In this document: in pieces, positions 31,706 to 41,704 of the stretch
Numbering within the stretch: the first letter of the stretch is position 1
Layout: every line of letters starts with the position of its first letter
Origin: Clytia hemisphaerica
Lineage: Eukaryota > Cnidaria > Hydrozoa > Leptothecata > Clytiidae
DNA: 64,000 nucleotides
NCBI GenBank assembly: GCA_902728285.1
Contig: CACVBU010001035.1
Coordinates: 673,280 to 737,279, forward strand
Reading direction: 5' to 3'
The notes under the pieces: generated by a model
Told to the model about the DNA's origin: nothing
What the model saw: only the letters and a program-made list of their open reading frames with translations
Databases searched by the model: none
Program-made: the position numbers and the translations under genes

Positions 31706-31777
31706 GAGAACTTGCAACTGCAAGAAGAGCTGCAGAATTGGCAGGATCAATGCCACATAAATCATCATTTGTATCAG
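31706..31777 (+). pseudogene. Type A exon, copy 12, donor lost beside a TIR insertion
   Basis: Identical in its 3' part to copy 8 at 22501. The donor position reads ATTGTTGAAG, and the TIR element starts 10 nt downstream. Confidence 0.7.
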
Positions 31778-31787
31778 ATTGTTGAAG

Positions 31788-32427
31788 CAACGGATTAGAA
31801 TAGGTGGATTAAGAACTCATAGAAAACACTCCTCGTTAGGTTATCAAACTTTTTTACGAGTTTGCTAGCAATTAAAACTTGATAAGTTGTAAAAAAGTTG
31901 TAAAAAATCATTACTTTCAACATTTTCATTGGTCATTACGTATCACGTGGTACATTTTAAATAAGAAAATGCACTTTTTTAGCCCTTTCTATCCAATGCA
32001 GAAATTAGCCAAATAATTTGAAATTTATTTTCCTAATTCTAAATACAGTCTTCTTTCACCAGTATGCAACCCATTCGTGACCCATCGATAGTTTCTTAGT
32101 TATAGACCATACGTTAATTTTCACTTATCTGAAGATTGCCATTGACAAAAGATTAAAAATTTACATTAAAACTGGTCTAGCGTTTGTTGATGCTAAAACT
32201 TAAGTGCAGGATTTAAAATATTTGCAAAATCATCAAAATTGATCGAATCATAGGACAAATTCGTTTTCGAAACTGTATAAATTGGAAAATTGTTCTTATA
32301 AAAACAATGAAAAAACTAAACGAGGAGTGCGCAGAGTCATTTACAGATTTTTCTTGTAACAATGAGAAGACAATGGATCTCTCTTGGGAGCAACGAGAGA
32401 AGTTAATCCACCTATTCTAATCCGTTG
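31788..32427. mobile_element. 640-bp TIR element with 7-bp target duplication and known empty site
   Basis: The termini CAACGGATTAGAATAGGTGG and its inverse extend 25 bp. GTTGAAG flanks both sides (31781-31787 and 32428-32434). The paralogous sequence at 22540-22660 has a single GTTGAAG (22576-22582) and no insert, while matching both flanks. This proves the exact borders. No transposase frame; superfamily unclear. Confidence 0.93.
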
Positions 32428-32563
32428 GTTGAAGGACGTTAGTTATGTTGAATTACTTTCATTTGATAAGGTTGAAATAAACATAGCATGTGCATCTTGT
32501 GGGATTTCATCGTGACCTATATATTCCAATTGAAAAATGCTACGCCACTAACCACTTCTTCAG

Positions 32564-32617
32564 GAAATCATGTAGCTGTAAGAGGAGCTGGCGCAATGGC
32601 AGGACCAGTGCCACATC
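32564..32617 (+). pseudogene. Type A exon, copy 13, duplicate of copy 9
   Basis: Same TAG and TAA stops and the same 3' truncation as 22712, with slightly more sequence before the junction (CCACATCAATTTTATTT). Confidence 0.7.
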
Positions 32618-32689
32618 AATTTTATTTAAATTTGAAAAAATAATCCGAAATCTTCAGTTATTGCGAAAGGTTCCATCTAGACTTACGGT

Positions 32690-32940
32690 CGGTGAATCGA
32701 AAACACTAGTCTCGTTTGTTGGATAAATCAGATTTTATGAACAAACGTTATCCAAATCGAACAATTCAAACGGCCGATTTGCAATTTCAGTCAAATTTAC
32801 AATCTGTCTGCTCTGTAAAATCTCAACAAGTACTTTTTTATCATGTAAGACGTGGATGTCTGAATTGGTCCTTTTTCAAATTCGTCCTTTGTATACTCTT
32901 TAGTTGCAAAACACTCAAATGAGAAAAAACCCATTGTGCA
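32690..32940. repeat. Array-associated repeat copy
   Basis: Parallel to 20470-20720: GATTTTATGAACAAACGTTA, CGGCCGATTTGCAATTTCAG, CTGCTCTGTAAAATCTCAAC. Several mismatches only, so the two loci duplicated fairly recently. Confidence 0.75.
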
Positions 32941-33670
32941 ATTAAATATTAAATGGAGGCCCAGAATCTTCGAATTAGCAATTTTAGAGTTAGAAATATT
33001 CGAGTTAACTAAGTTATGACGTAATAAAAGTGCAAATTATGACGCCACTCGCTTCTAGCTCGAATTTTCATTTTCAATAAGGGATTTTCGAGTTGGAATT
33101 AAAGTGGGAGTCACATGAAGTTTTGAGATTTTGTGAAAAATTTATCGATTTCGGGATTTTGCATATTTCATGACCCTATACCCTTTCTGAACGCACCCTA
33201 AAAATTTTAAGGCCGTAGCATTTATATTTCATGAGACAGGTTTTAAGGGTCTGTCGGTACCCTGTCGGAATGGGGCTCAGCCTCATCGTTACTTGTACCA
33301 GGGTAAGATAACAATATCAAATTTGCCTTTCTTTGCAAATCACCACTTTTCATTTAGCTTACTTATCTTACGATTAATGAGAGAATTATTTAATACAGAA
33401 AAAAGATTAACCTTAGCCGTGCCAATGATCCGCTCTTCAAGTCCGCAACATGCATTTCAACGACCACTCTAAGCGCCAGTACGAGAGGTTCGGCCCCCAC
33501 AGCAGGCAAGAAACCCTGCCCTCGTCCCAATAAGAACTCAAAGAAAACAGAGACTAGCAATGCCTCCCAAGAAACCTCCCGTGATACCACATGTCAACCA
33601 TGAGCATAATATTGTGGTTGGAAAATGCTCCGCCACTAATCACTTCTTTTTACTTATGTCTATTTACCAG

Positions 33671-33799
33671 GAGAACATGCAGCTGCAGCTGCAGCAGGGG
33701 CAAACTTCATCGAAAATTCTTTTGTACAGCAACAACGTAAAAGGTAAGCTTCAAGAAGAGCTGGTGAATTGGCGTCATATTAATCTACATCTCTACCAG
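33671..33799 (+). CDS. Type A exon, copy 14, with 57-nt in-frame expansion
   Basis: 129 nt (43 codons) between TTTACCAG and CAGGTAATCC, open throughout: ENMQLQLQQGQTSSKILLYS, then NNVKGKLQEELVNW and RHINLHLYQ. The exon ends are type A; the middle is extra sequence whose length keeps phase 0. An internal GTAAGC at 33743 could act as an alternative donor. Confidence 0.5.
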
Positions 33800-33870
33800 G
33801 TAATCCTATTTTATCTAAATTTGAAAAAGGATATCAAATCTTAATTTACTTAATTGAGTCTATTTACCAG

Positions 33871-33885
33871 GAGAACTTGCAACTA
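33871..33885 (+). pseudogene. Type A exon, copy 15, short 5' fragment
   Basis: TTTACCAG then GAGAACTTGCAACTA before switching to AGTCTGAAAAG, a block also present (as AGTCTAAAAGG) at 15791. Confidence 0.6.
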
Positions 33886-34029
33886 GTCTGAAAAGAAGTC
33901 AATAAAAAAGATCTGAAAAAGAGCGAAATATTGCTTGCTTTTTTTCTATTAAAATTTATATGAATAAAAGTTGAAACGATTCGAGCTCAATGTAACGGAA
34001 TTTTTTGGTGATTAAATTATTTGATAACA

Positions 34030-34640
34030 TTAACATCACTCTTTCTAAATTTTAATTAATTGATTAAATTTTTACATTTTAAGATGTTTTTTACTTTTTT
34101 TACGTTAATTTTCTAAATTAGAGAACTAATTCAAGGTCTAATCAAGAACTAATCAAGATTAAAACGATTTAAATGAATTCACTTATAACAATTTCTTGAA
34201 AAAATCTTGCTTAAAATCTTTTGTTTGGTATAAAACGACGAGAATATTAATGTCTTCAAACGAAAGGAACCAAAGGCAATTACTGGAAAACAGATTCATG
34301 AGCGTAACCACCGGCAAATGTTGGAGGGGAATATTGCAAACGGTTTCAGAGCCGACCATCTAGTTTAAGCTACTGTCTGGATACATAATGCAAAGCAATG
34401 GCTTTTTACAAGACGATCGACTTCTTGGTCAATTTGGAAACTATATCTTTAATGATGGTTTAGTTTTATTTCAAAGCTATTTTCCCATTTACCAACTTAC
34501 ATGTGCAATGTGCGGCAAGGCAGAATGGCAGAAAATTATTGCCTGCTTGAAACAAAAGAAATCATAGGCAATCACTATCTGGATAATGCAAAGCAATGGC
34601 TTTTTACAACTTGTTTTCAATAGTGAAAATTAAACGTGAC
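34030..34640. repeat. Partial exon-unit remnants
   Basis: 34030-34240 matches the start of the 385-bp unit (TTAATTGATTAAATTTTTAC). 34250-34640 matches the 42.7-43.5 kb repeats (ACGATCGACTTCTTGGTCAA, TTTCCCATTTACCAACTTAC). All coding frames are broken. Confidence 0.65.
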
Positions 34641-35185
34641 GATTATCGAGATGAAATGTGAACTAGACGCTTACGTTTAAAAGAAAGGTAACTTTTACGG
34701 GTTTTCAATCATTTCGAAATGAAATATGACATTGAGTTTCGTACAAATCACTAATTGAATTAGTTTGACTTGTGACTCGACTGCAGAAAAGACAAATTCA
34801 TCCAAACTACATTCCCCTGAGGGATATTGAAATTTTTTCAGCCATCGGTGGTAAGTATTTTTTGGTCATGGTGTTTTAACTTTTGGATCGTTTTTGGTTG
34901 TAAGTGCTCTTTGTGTTTTATTTTATAGTTCCTTTTTAGACTCGTTTTTAAGTGGCAGTGCACTTTTAATGAACAATTGCTTCACAAAGTTGACAGTTAT
35001 CTTATTATATTCCATATATTTTTTCAATTTTTTTTGATCCTTTTAGTTTCGCAGGATTTTGAAAATTAGACCCCGTGAAAGTTGTCAAATTGTCGTTTGC
35101 CAGGTTTAGTGAAGAGAAGAGCTAACCCGTCGTGCATGGATTCTCGTTATCAGGTGTACATGTTTTAAAACATTTTTCAAAATTT
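34641..35185. other. Noncoding stretch before the Ngaro element
   Basis: T-rich, no gene or clear repeat recognised. Confidence 0.45.
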
Positions 35186-35436
35186 ATGAATTTATTTTTG
35201 TTCCTTCGGCGCTTCTTTGTCACGTGATACTTAGTATAAGGGCGGAAAGAATATCGAGAGTAATCACACGTCGATAGATTTCTTATTTTCCCACCCACCC
35301 GCCCTTTTATGTAGCTCTATAACATTTACTTTATTATTTTGATAATTTGGTGTTTATATTACGTTAGTTTATGTATGTTTACAAATAGGATTTGTAAGAC
35401 ATTTCTTTTCGCACTCTTGCTATCTAGACGACCATA
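35186..35436 (+). repeat. Ngaro split direct repeat A1
   Basis: Matches A2 (37980-38230) with only a few substitutions (for example GCTTCTTTG/GCTTCCTTG, TTGCTATC/TTGTTATC). It ends in the 16-bp core TATCTAGACGACCATA. Confidence 0.93.
35421..35436 (+). other. Candidate recombination core, site 1 of 3
   Basis: TATCTAGACGACCATA occurs exactly here, at 37869-37884, and at 38215-38230. It marks the end of A1, the start of B1 and the A2/B2 junction. YR retroelements are thought to circularise and insert through such shared junction sequence. Confidence 0.7.
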
Positions 35437-36445
35437 ATGAAATTTGTTTTGTCAAACATTATCAAATTAAAAACTAGATCTTTATACAAAGCCATTGATG
35501 AAGCTGTCTCATGGGATGGGAAGTTTAACATTTTCAATTATCCAGACGCTCAGAGAAATTCTTTTTTGGAGAGACAATGTAAATGTATTAAAAAACAAAA
35601 GCGTGTTAAAGTCCCAAGTGAAGTATACTATCTATTCTGACGCAAGTAGCAGTGGGATAGGAGATGTATTAAAAGAGAATTCGATTTTAAATGTGTGTAA
35701 CAAAATGTTTGATGTAGAGGAAATTGATAGAAGTTCAACTTGGAGGGAACTCGAAGCGATCAGATTCGGATTGGATTCATTTTGCCATAAGTTAAGTAAC
35801 TCTTACATATCTTGGATGACAGATAATAGAGCAGCCATGTATGTTTCTTCAGGTGGTAGCAATAAGCCCCATTTACAAGAATTAGCACTAAGAATCTACG
35901 AATTGTCTCGTAACTTTAATATAAATTTGGAAGTGAATTGGGTTCCTAGGGACGAGAATCGAGTAGCGGACAGAGTTTCTAAAATAATAGATCCAGACGA
36001 CTGGGAAATCACAGAGGAAATTTTGCACTTTCTCGAACATCGTTGGGGTAACTTTACAGTCGACAAATTCGCTAATTTTGACAATGCAAAATGCGAGAGG
36101 TTTAATTCCAAGTATGTTGTGCCCGGTACAGAGGCTGTTGACGCCTTCACTCAAGACTGGCGCTTAGAGCGAAATTTATTAGTTCCTCCTGTCAGTCAGA
36201 TTCCTCAAGTCTTACGCCTTTTAAAAAGCCAACCAGGAATTAAAGGGGTGCTCGTCATACCTTTTTGGACAGCGTCTTCTTTTTGGCCCCTTCTAAGAGA
36301 AGGGGATGAATTTTCATATTTTGTCAAGGATTACGTTATTTTCGAAGACACGTCGAACTTGTTACGCCTTGGGAGGTACAAATACTCTTTACTCGGTTCT
36401 CCACGATATAGAGGACGTATCATAGCCTTAGAGGTTATTAGTTGA
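35437..36445 (+). pseudogene. Ngaro RT C-terminal remnant plus RNase H, one frameshift
   Basis: 35437 to about 35545 encodes FVLSNIIKLKTRSLYKAIDE, typical of the RT thumb-connector. The frame then shifts by one near 35545-35560 into a 316-codon frame (from 35495) with LREILFWRDNV followed by RNase H. In that frame the catalytic acids are D49 (YSDASSSGIG), E85 (STWREL), D110 (WMTDN) and D159 (NRVADR). The WVPRDENRVAD and PHLQELAL motifs are classic for DIRS/Ngaro RNase H. The C-terminal 130 residues (PGTEAVDAFTQDW, VIPFWTASSFWP) form the usual Ngaro extension. The polymerase palm is absent, so no functional RT is encoded. Confidence 0.85.
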
Positions 36446-36487
36446 TTCAGAAGGATAGTCCTTATCACCTTATAGAAAGAAGCTGAA

Positions 36488-36720
36488 TTAATTTTAACAT
36501 GTATTTCTACACCCAAGGAAAAGGGTGAGGCAGGGGTTGATTAGTGGTATCAACTGAGGCCGTTTTAATTTTAACATGTATTTCTGCACCCAGAAGAAGG
36601 GTGAGGCAGAGGTTGATTAGTGGTATCAACCAAGGCTATATTAATTTTGAAATATATTTTCTACACCCAAAAAGAAGGGTGAGGCAGGGGTTGATTAGCG
36701 GTATCAACTGAGGCCAGAGT
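36488..36720 (+). repeat. Three 77-bp tandem repeats between the two Ngaro reading frames
   Basis: Units start at 36488, 36565 and 36641. Each contains TACACCCA or TGCACCCA, GGGTGAGGCAG and the imperfect hairpin GTTGATTAGTGGTATCAAC. Possibly a regulatory or 5' leader segment for the recombinase message. Confidence 0.85.
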
Positions 36721-36771
36721 TTAGCGACTAGGTCGCTATGGCAGCTTGGCTGCCGTAGCATAAAGTCAAAA

Positions 36772-37833
36772 ATGCCTCATATTTACGACAAAATAGTAAT
36801 TTGCTCTTGCATTTCACTTATACCTTTAGCACAAGTCGCCCAAGACCTGTCTTCTCGTGTTGATGATCCACAGCTTAAAGAGCTCGCTACCGGAATCGGA
36901 GATATCCTGACGAAAGCTCGTGCAGAGAGTACAATTAACAAATATAGCTGCTACTTCAAAAAATGGGAAAGATGGTGTGCGACATTCGAAGAGGTCCAGC
37001 CTTTTCCAGCCAAAGACTTTCACTTCGTTCTATATATCATCAGCCTTATCCAGCTTGGCGAATCTTTCCACGTTATAGAATCTGTATTCTACGCCGTGAA
37101 ACATTTCCACAATGTGGCTTCGAAGCCAGATCCAACATCTTCTACGCTAGCCGAATACATCCTCGAAGCTGCAAAAAGAATCTGCCACAGAAAAAGTTCG
37201 AAAAAAGAACCAATCACTTCAGATCACATTCGTAAGATCTTTCAATTGATTAATGGGGACCAGGCTAACCTGCTTGATTTGAGGAATTTTACCATTATCA
37301 TCTTATCGTATGCTGGATTTCTACGTTATGATGAGGTTTCAAATTTAATCTTTGGGGACATTCTAGTCTTTGAGACGTATATGAAACTATTCATAGAAAA
37401 GTCAAAAACAGACCAACATCGTGAAGGGGCTTGGGTCTATATTGCCAAATTAGATTCCCCCTTTTGTCCTGTTAAGACACTGCTTAGATTTACTAAGAAT
37501 GCAAACATAACCAACGATAATGAGTACCTATTCCGTGCCACTTCTTTCTTTAAGAAAAAGGGCATTCATAAACTGAGAAATAAGAACAAACCCATTTGTT
37601 ACTCAACGGCCAGGTCCGCTGTTTTGCTTTATATCAAGAGAATTGGTCTTGACTTAAAACTTTTTGGACTCCACAGCCTAAGGAGGGGCGGAGCTACGGA
37701 AGCCGCTAACCGGGGAGTTAATGATAGACTTTTCCAGAAGCATGGGAGGTGGAAAACCGCTGGTGTAAAGAACGGATATGTTCAAGAAGATATAAATAGT
37801 CTTTTGAAGGTTTCTCTAGGGCTAGGCCTCTGA
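36772..37833 (+). CDS. Ngaro-type tyrosine recombinase
   Basis: Intact 353-residue frame. Residues about 50-140 form an N-terminal SAM-like DNA-binding region (ARAESTINKYSCYFKKWERW). Catalytic residues of the tyrosine recombinase fold are R185 (FLRYDEV), H301 and R304 (HSLRRGG), H324 (KHGRWK) and nucleophile Y336 (KNGYVQ). The full R-H-R-H-Y set and normal spacing suggest activity. It would resolve and integrate circular DNA copies using the core present at the repeat borders. The first Met is followed by a hydrophobic stretch; a start further upstream on a fused message cannot be excluded. Confidence 0.92.
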   Translation: MPHIYDKIVICSCISLIPLAQVAQDLSSRVDDPQLKELATGIGDILTKARAESTINKYSCYFKKWERWCATFEEVQPFPAKDFHFVLYIISLIQLGESFHVIESVFYAVKHFHNVASKPDPTSSTLAEYILEAAKRICHRKSSKKEPITSDHIRKIFQLINGDQANLLDLRNFTIIILSYAGFLRYDEVSNLIFGDILVFETYMKLFIEKSKTDQHREGAWVYIAKLDSPFCPVKTLLRFTKNANITNDNEYLFRATSFFKKKGIHKLRNKNKPICYSTARSAVLLYIKRIGLDLKLFGLHSLRRGGATEAANRGVNDRLFQKHGRWKTAGVKNGYVQEDINSLLKVSLGLGL

Positions 37834-37868
37834 TACATACCTCTTTCTCTCTGTGACAAGTTACAGGT

Positions 37869-37884
37869 TATCTAGACGACCATA
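37869..37884 (+). other. Candidate recombination core, site 2 of 3
   Basis: Exact TATCTAGACGACCATA at the start of B1, 36 nt after the recombinase stop codon. Confidence 0.7.
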
Positions 37885-37980
37885 CTATGTTTTATATACT
37901 AGGTATATAAAGTGATAAGAAGAAGAAGTAAAATAATAAATAAGGTTATTTTCGTTTGAGTGTACGAATTAGAAAATAAA
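37885..37980 (+). repeat. Ngaro split direct repeat B1
   Basis: CTATGTTTTATATACTAGG to GAATTAGAAAATAA, matching B2 essentially base for base. Contains AATAAATAAG, a possible polyadenylation signal. Confidence 0.92.
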
Positions 37981-38230
37981 TGAATTTATTTTTGTTCCTT
38001 CGGCGCTTCCTTGTCACGTGATACTTAGTATAAGGGCGGAAAGAATATCGAGAGTAATCACACGTCGATAGATTTCTTATTTTCCCACCCACCCGCCCTT
38101 TTATGTAGCTCTATAACATTTACTTTATTATTTGGATAATTTGGTGTTTATATTACGTTAGTTTATGTATGTTTACAAATAGGATTTGTAAGACATTTCT
38201 TTTCGCACTCTTGTTATCTAGACGACCATA
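37980..38230 (+). repeat. Ngaro split direct repeat A2
   Basis: Second copy of A1, directly abutting B1 and ending in the third core copy (38215-38230). Confidence 0.93.
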
Positions 38231-38325
38231 CTATGTTTTATATACTAGGTATATAAAGTGATAAGAAGAAGAAGTAAAATAATAAATAAGGTTATTTTCG
38301 TTTGAGTGTACGAATTAGAAAATAA
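38231..38325 (+). repeat. Ngaro split direct repeat B2
   Basis: Second copy of B1. The element ends at AGAAAATAA, after which flanking sequence (TTGTCTTTTAC) begins. No target duplication, as expected for YR elements. Confidence 0.92.
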
Positions 38326-38344
38326 TTGTCTTTTACTTTTAGTT

Positions 38345-38785
38345 TAGTGTGTTACAATGGCTGGCAATGGAGAACATATTTGGTGAATATTTTTAGAATT
38401 TTTTTCAACTTGTCTGAAAAAGCTTATGCCTTACAGGGTACATTAGCTTCTTTTATAACCTATCCAAGCTATTTTCAATGGATTTTGCTTTTGAAAAGAT
38501 TTGAAAGCCAAATTTAGTTTTATAGCTTTAAAACCATGGAGTATCGATAATTTTAGCAAACTTAACTGTGTATTCGTTTAGCTTTATCAGGCTTTCGAGT
38601 ATATGTATTCGGTATGTAATATAGAACTGTTTCCATTTTATTCTTTTGTTTGATTTATTATAGAACGTAATCGGAGAACTTCAATTAATAAATGACATGA
38701 GGGGAGAGATATTCAGATTGCGAAGAAAAAGAGATGTGAGATAATTTTATTCCATTACCCCGTTACTAAAGTACATGGTCAAAAA
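38345..38785. repeat. Duplicated segment carrying the NVIG exon (copy of 26120-26550)
   Basis: GGCTGGCAATGG, CTTGTCTGAAAAA, TTTAGTTTTATAGCTTTAA and GTATTCGGTATGTAATATAGA are shared in order. The Ngaro element inserted just upstream of this block. Confidence 0.8.
38664..38735 (+). CDS. Coiled-coil exon NVIGELQLIND, copy 2, intact
   Basis: 72 nt, acceptor ATTATAG and donor GTGAGA. NVIGELQLINDM then RGEIFRLRRKRD. Against 26444, the Leu, Ile, Asn and Glu codons differ at silent positions while most residues are kept, suggesting past selection on this frame. Confidence 0.6.
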
Positions 38786-38994
38786 TTCTATTATATGGAA
38801 AATCCGTTCACTTATGGTGCTCGCAAAATTTTATTTTGCTTGCTACTTGCATCACCTAGGTTTCCAGTTTGTAACAACTGAAATTATTTAAAAAGATCAT
38901 TTGGTACACAATAATTTCAAGTCTGTACATACCTTATCAATTGGGGAGCTTCGGCTAGAGACTAAAAAGTTATTTCATTATTCTTTTCCTGTAG

Positions 38995-39051
38995 GACGCA
39001 CAGAGGATAGCGGCAGAGCAAGCAGCCAATAATTTCAATCACGCGAAATTG
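38995..39051 (+). CDS. 57-nt exon (DAQRIAAEQAANNFNHAKL)
   Basis: Phase 0, acceptor TTCCTGTAG, donor TTG|GTAAGA. It lies 259 nt after the NVIG exon, where the 26-kb copy instead has the VYPY exon. Alternative exon content between the two loci. Ala/Gln-rich and helical. Confidence 0.5.
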
Positions 39052-39828
39052 GTAAGAACATGGTCCGTATAAGAAACAAGACCCTTCAAGACCCTCTTGT
39101 TTCTTTCTATTGTTGCGAACTTGGACTTACGTTGAGGAGTATTTGATAATGTGATCAAAATCTGAGCAAATTGATTTTTATATCGTTATTAACAAAGAAA
39201 AAAGTAAACAAAAAGTTACAAAAGGCTTCCGGACCAGGATTTTTTATACGAAGTATGGTAAGTGTAAGTATTTTTTCTTATGACACGGGCAAGACACGCT
39301 ACAAAAGCACAATGAACTTTATACAGTTTTTGTTTTATACCTAGAACCTAGTAATATACTCTTTTGGTGCTTAATTGTAGGGGGGTCATTTCGCAATTTT
39401 TGGAGAAAAAAGTTACCGCAATATCACATTATAATAATCCCCCTTTTTATGACCTATATGCTACGAAGTGCATACACTGCAACTGGACAGGCTGAATCAA
39501 CTTCGACACCCTGGTAAACATGGCAACGGCAACAAGGGTTCCATCTTGATTTTATCGTGTAAAAAGTCGCAATTCATTTAAAAAACCTTAACAGCCTTTT
39601 TGGCCATTTCTTATTAAACTTTCCGCTACAAAATCCAGCCATCCGGAGCTTTATAAAGCTCTTTCACGATAATAGGGCAGTAGTTGGAACTTTTCCTAAC
39701 CGGAAATAACCTTAATATCAGTTTATCTTTCTCTAAACCCCCCCTCAATTTTAAGACTATGTAATTGAAAATCGCTCCGCCACTAACCACTTTTTTTCAT
39801 CTTAAAGTTAGCTATGTCAATTTACCAG
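39052..39828. other. Noncoding stretch between exon clusters
   Basis: 39440-39500 repeats the CCCCCTTTTTATGACCTATA and ATGCTACGAAGTGCATACAC block of 22905-22945. No further gene seen. Confidence 0.5.
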
Positions 39829-40777
39829 GAGAACTTGCAACTGCAGCTGGAGCTGCAGAATTGGCAGGATCAGAGCTATATATAACTTTACTTCTATCAG
39901 TTAATTCTATTTCATCCAAATTTGAAAAAAATCCTAAATCTTACAGTTTACTTTATTATGTCTATTTACCAGGAGATCATGCAGCTGCAGCAGGAGCTGC
40001 AGAATTGGCAGGATCAGTGCTATATAAAACTTCACCTCTATCAGGTAATTCTATTTCATTCAAATTTGAAAAAAAATTCCAGATCTTACAGTTTACTTAA
40101 TTATGTCTATTTACCAGGAGATCATGCAGCTGCAGCAGGAGCTGCAGAATTGGCAGGATCAGTGCTATATAAAACTTCACCTCTATCAGGTAATTCTATT
40201 TCATCCAAATTTGAAAAAAAATTCCAAATCATACAGTTTACTTAATTATGTGTATTTACCAGGAGATCATGCAGTTGCAGCAGGAGCTGCAGAATTGGCA
40301 GGATCAGTGCTATATAAAACTTCACCTCTATCAGGTAATTCTATTTCATCCAAATTTGAAAAAAAATTCCAAATCTTACAGTTCACTTAATTATGTCTAT
40401 TTACCAGGAGATCATGCAGCTGCAGCAGGAGCTGCAGAATTGGCAGGATCAGTGCTATATAAAACTTCACCTCTATCAGGTAATTCTATTTTATTTAAAG
40501 TTGAAAAAAAGAATCCAAAATCTTACAGTTTACTTAATTATGTCTATTTACCAGGGAGAACTTGCAACTGCATAAAGAGCTGCAGCATTGGCAGGATCAA
40601 TGCCACATAAATCTACATTTATATCAGGTAATAATCCCATTTTATTTAAATTTGAAAAAAAGAATCCAATATCTTACAGTTTACTTAATTATGTCTATTT
40701 ACCAGGAGAACTTGCAACTGCATAAAGAGCTGCAGCATTGGCAGGATCAATGCCACATAAATCTACATTTATACCAG
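39829..40777 (+). CDS. Tandem array of seven type A exons with their introns
   Basis: Exons: 39829-39900, 39973-40044, 40118-40189, 40263-40334, 40408-40479, 40556-40627 and 40706-40777, spaced 144-150 bp. All are 72 nt and preceded by TTTACCAG. Exons 2-7 keep a GT donor (GTAATT or GTAATA) and are open in phase 0; exon 1 has a TTAATT donor and a stop near its end (ATATAA), and exon 6 has an extra G at the acceptor. Introns are about 72-78 nt. Exons 2-5 read E-I-M-Q-L-Q-Q-E-L-Q-N-W onward; 6-7 read ENLQLHKELQHW. If spliced in series they would encode a repeating 24-residue helical segment. Whether this is transcribed is unknown. It lacks an adjacent intact start exon. Confidence 0.7.
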
Positions 40778-40829
40778 GTAATAAACCCATTTTATTTAAA
40801 TTTGAAAAAAAGAATCCAATATCTTACAT

Positions 40830-41540
40830 GCTTTTTTTGTCTCCAAGAACTACACACAGTCTAAGTTCGAAAAAATATAATTTCCACTCTTAATCCTTTT
40901 CCTATTTTGTATAAAACCTTCTTTAAAAAAAGTATAATTTGTTTAAAATGAACCCCCACTCTACACATGTTTGTGACGTCATATCGTTCATATTTTCTAT
41001 GAATTTTTTGTATGTTCATCAACTTTAAAGCTTGATATTTCGTGAACAAGAAATAGTAGGAAGATAGTAAAATCATTTTTGATTTCAGGAAGGATTCAGT
41101 TTTACGTGGACTAAATTTGGGGTTGTCAGCTTATTCCAAAAAAAAAGTTCAATTTTTTCAATCGACTCTAAAATCCTTTTCACTCACTTGTTTCGATAGT
41201 TCAAACACAGTTTTACTCCACTTAAAAATGGCTTTTTAATAAATTCTGTCTCTTGGTTAAACCATTTGTGGATAAAAAGTTATGGCTACACTAAAAAAGT
41301 TAAAGTTCTCTATCAACTAAAAGTAAGAGCTTTTCCAATTACTTTCTGAACGTGTTTACGTCAAACAGATGGCTCGACCTATTCCCCTAACAAAATACGC
41401 ATTGCTTTAAAAGATTAGATTTTCTGTAAACATAAAGAGCTATATCTTTTAAAAGAGAAGTTTTTAGAGAAAAATATTTTCAGAGGTCATTCCTTGGAAG
41501 TATGTGATGTGATTTCGGTATTTTCAAAAAATGTTTAGTT
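40830..41540. other. Noncoding insert between type A exons
   Basis: This stretch replaces normal intron sequence between copies 22 and 23. A TGACGTCA palindrome lies at about 40973. I found no matching terminal repeats and no coding frame. Confidence 0.4.
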
Positions 41541-41557
41541 CCCCTTTCATTTACAGG

Positions 41558-41629
41558 GAGCACCTGCAACTGCAGCAGGAGCTGCAGAATTGGCAGGATC
41601 AGAGCTATATATAACTTTACTTCTATCAG
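41558..41629 (+). pseudogene. Type A exon, copy 23
   Basis: Acceptor TTTACAGG with an extra G. The frame EHLQLQQELQNW is followed by QDQSYI and a TAA; the donor is TTAATT. It shares the AGAGCTATATATAACTTTAC 3' end with 39829, so the two are sister copies. Confidence 0.7.
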
Positions 41630-41704
41630 TTAATTCTATTTTATCAAAATTTGAAAAAAAGAATCCCAAATCTTACAGTTTACTTAATTATGTCTATTTA
41701 CCAG

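Larger units (their letters stand above)
35186..38325 (+). mobile_element. Ngaro-type YR retroelement, internally deleted, with split direct repeats
   Basis: The arrangement is A1 (35186-35436), internal coding region, B1 (37885-37980), A2 (37980-38230), B2 (38231-38325). A1/A2 and B1/B2 are near-identical. This A1-internal-B1-A2-B2 layout is diagnostic of Ngaro and relatives in the DIRS order. Gag and nearly all of the reverse transcriptase are missing: the RT tail starts immediately after A1. RNase H and tyrosine recombinase remain. High identity between repeat pairs indicates a young copy. Confidence 0.9.
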
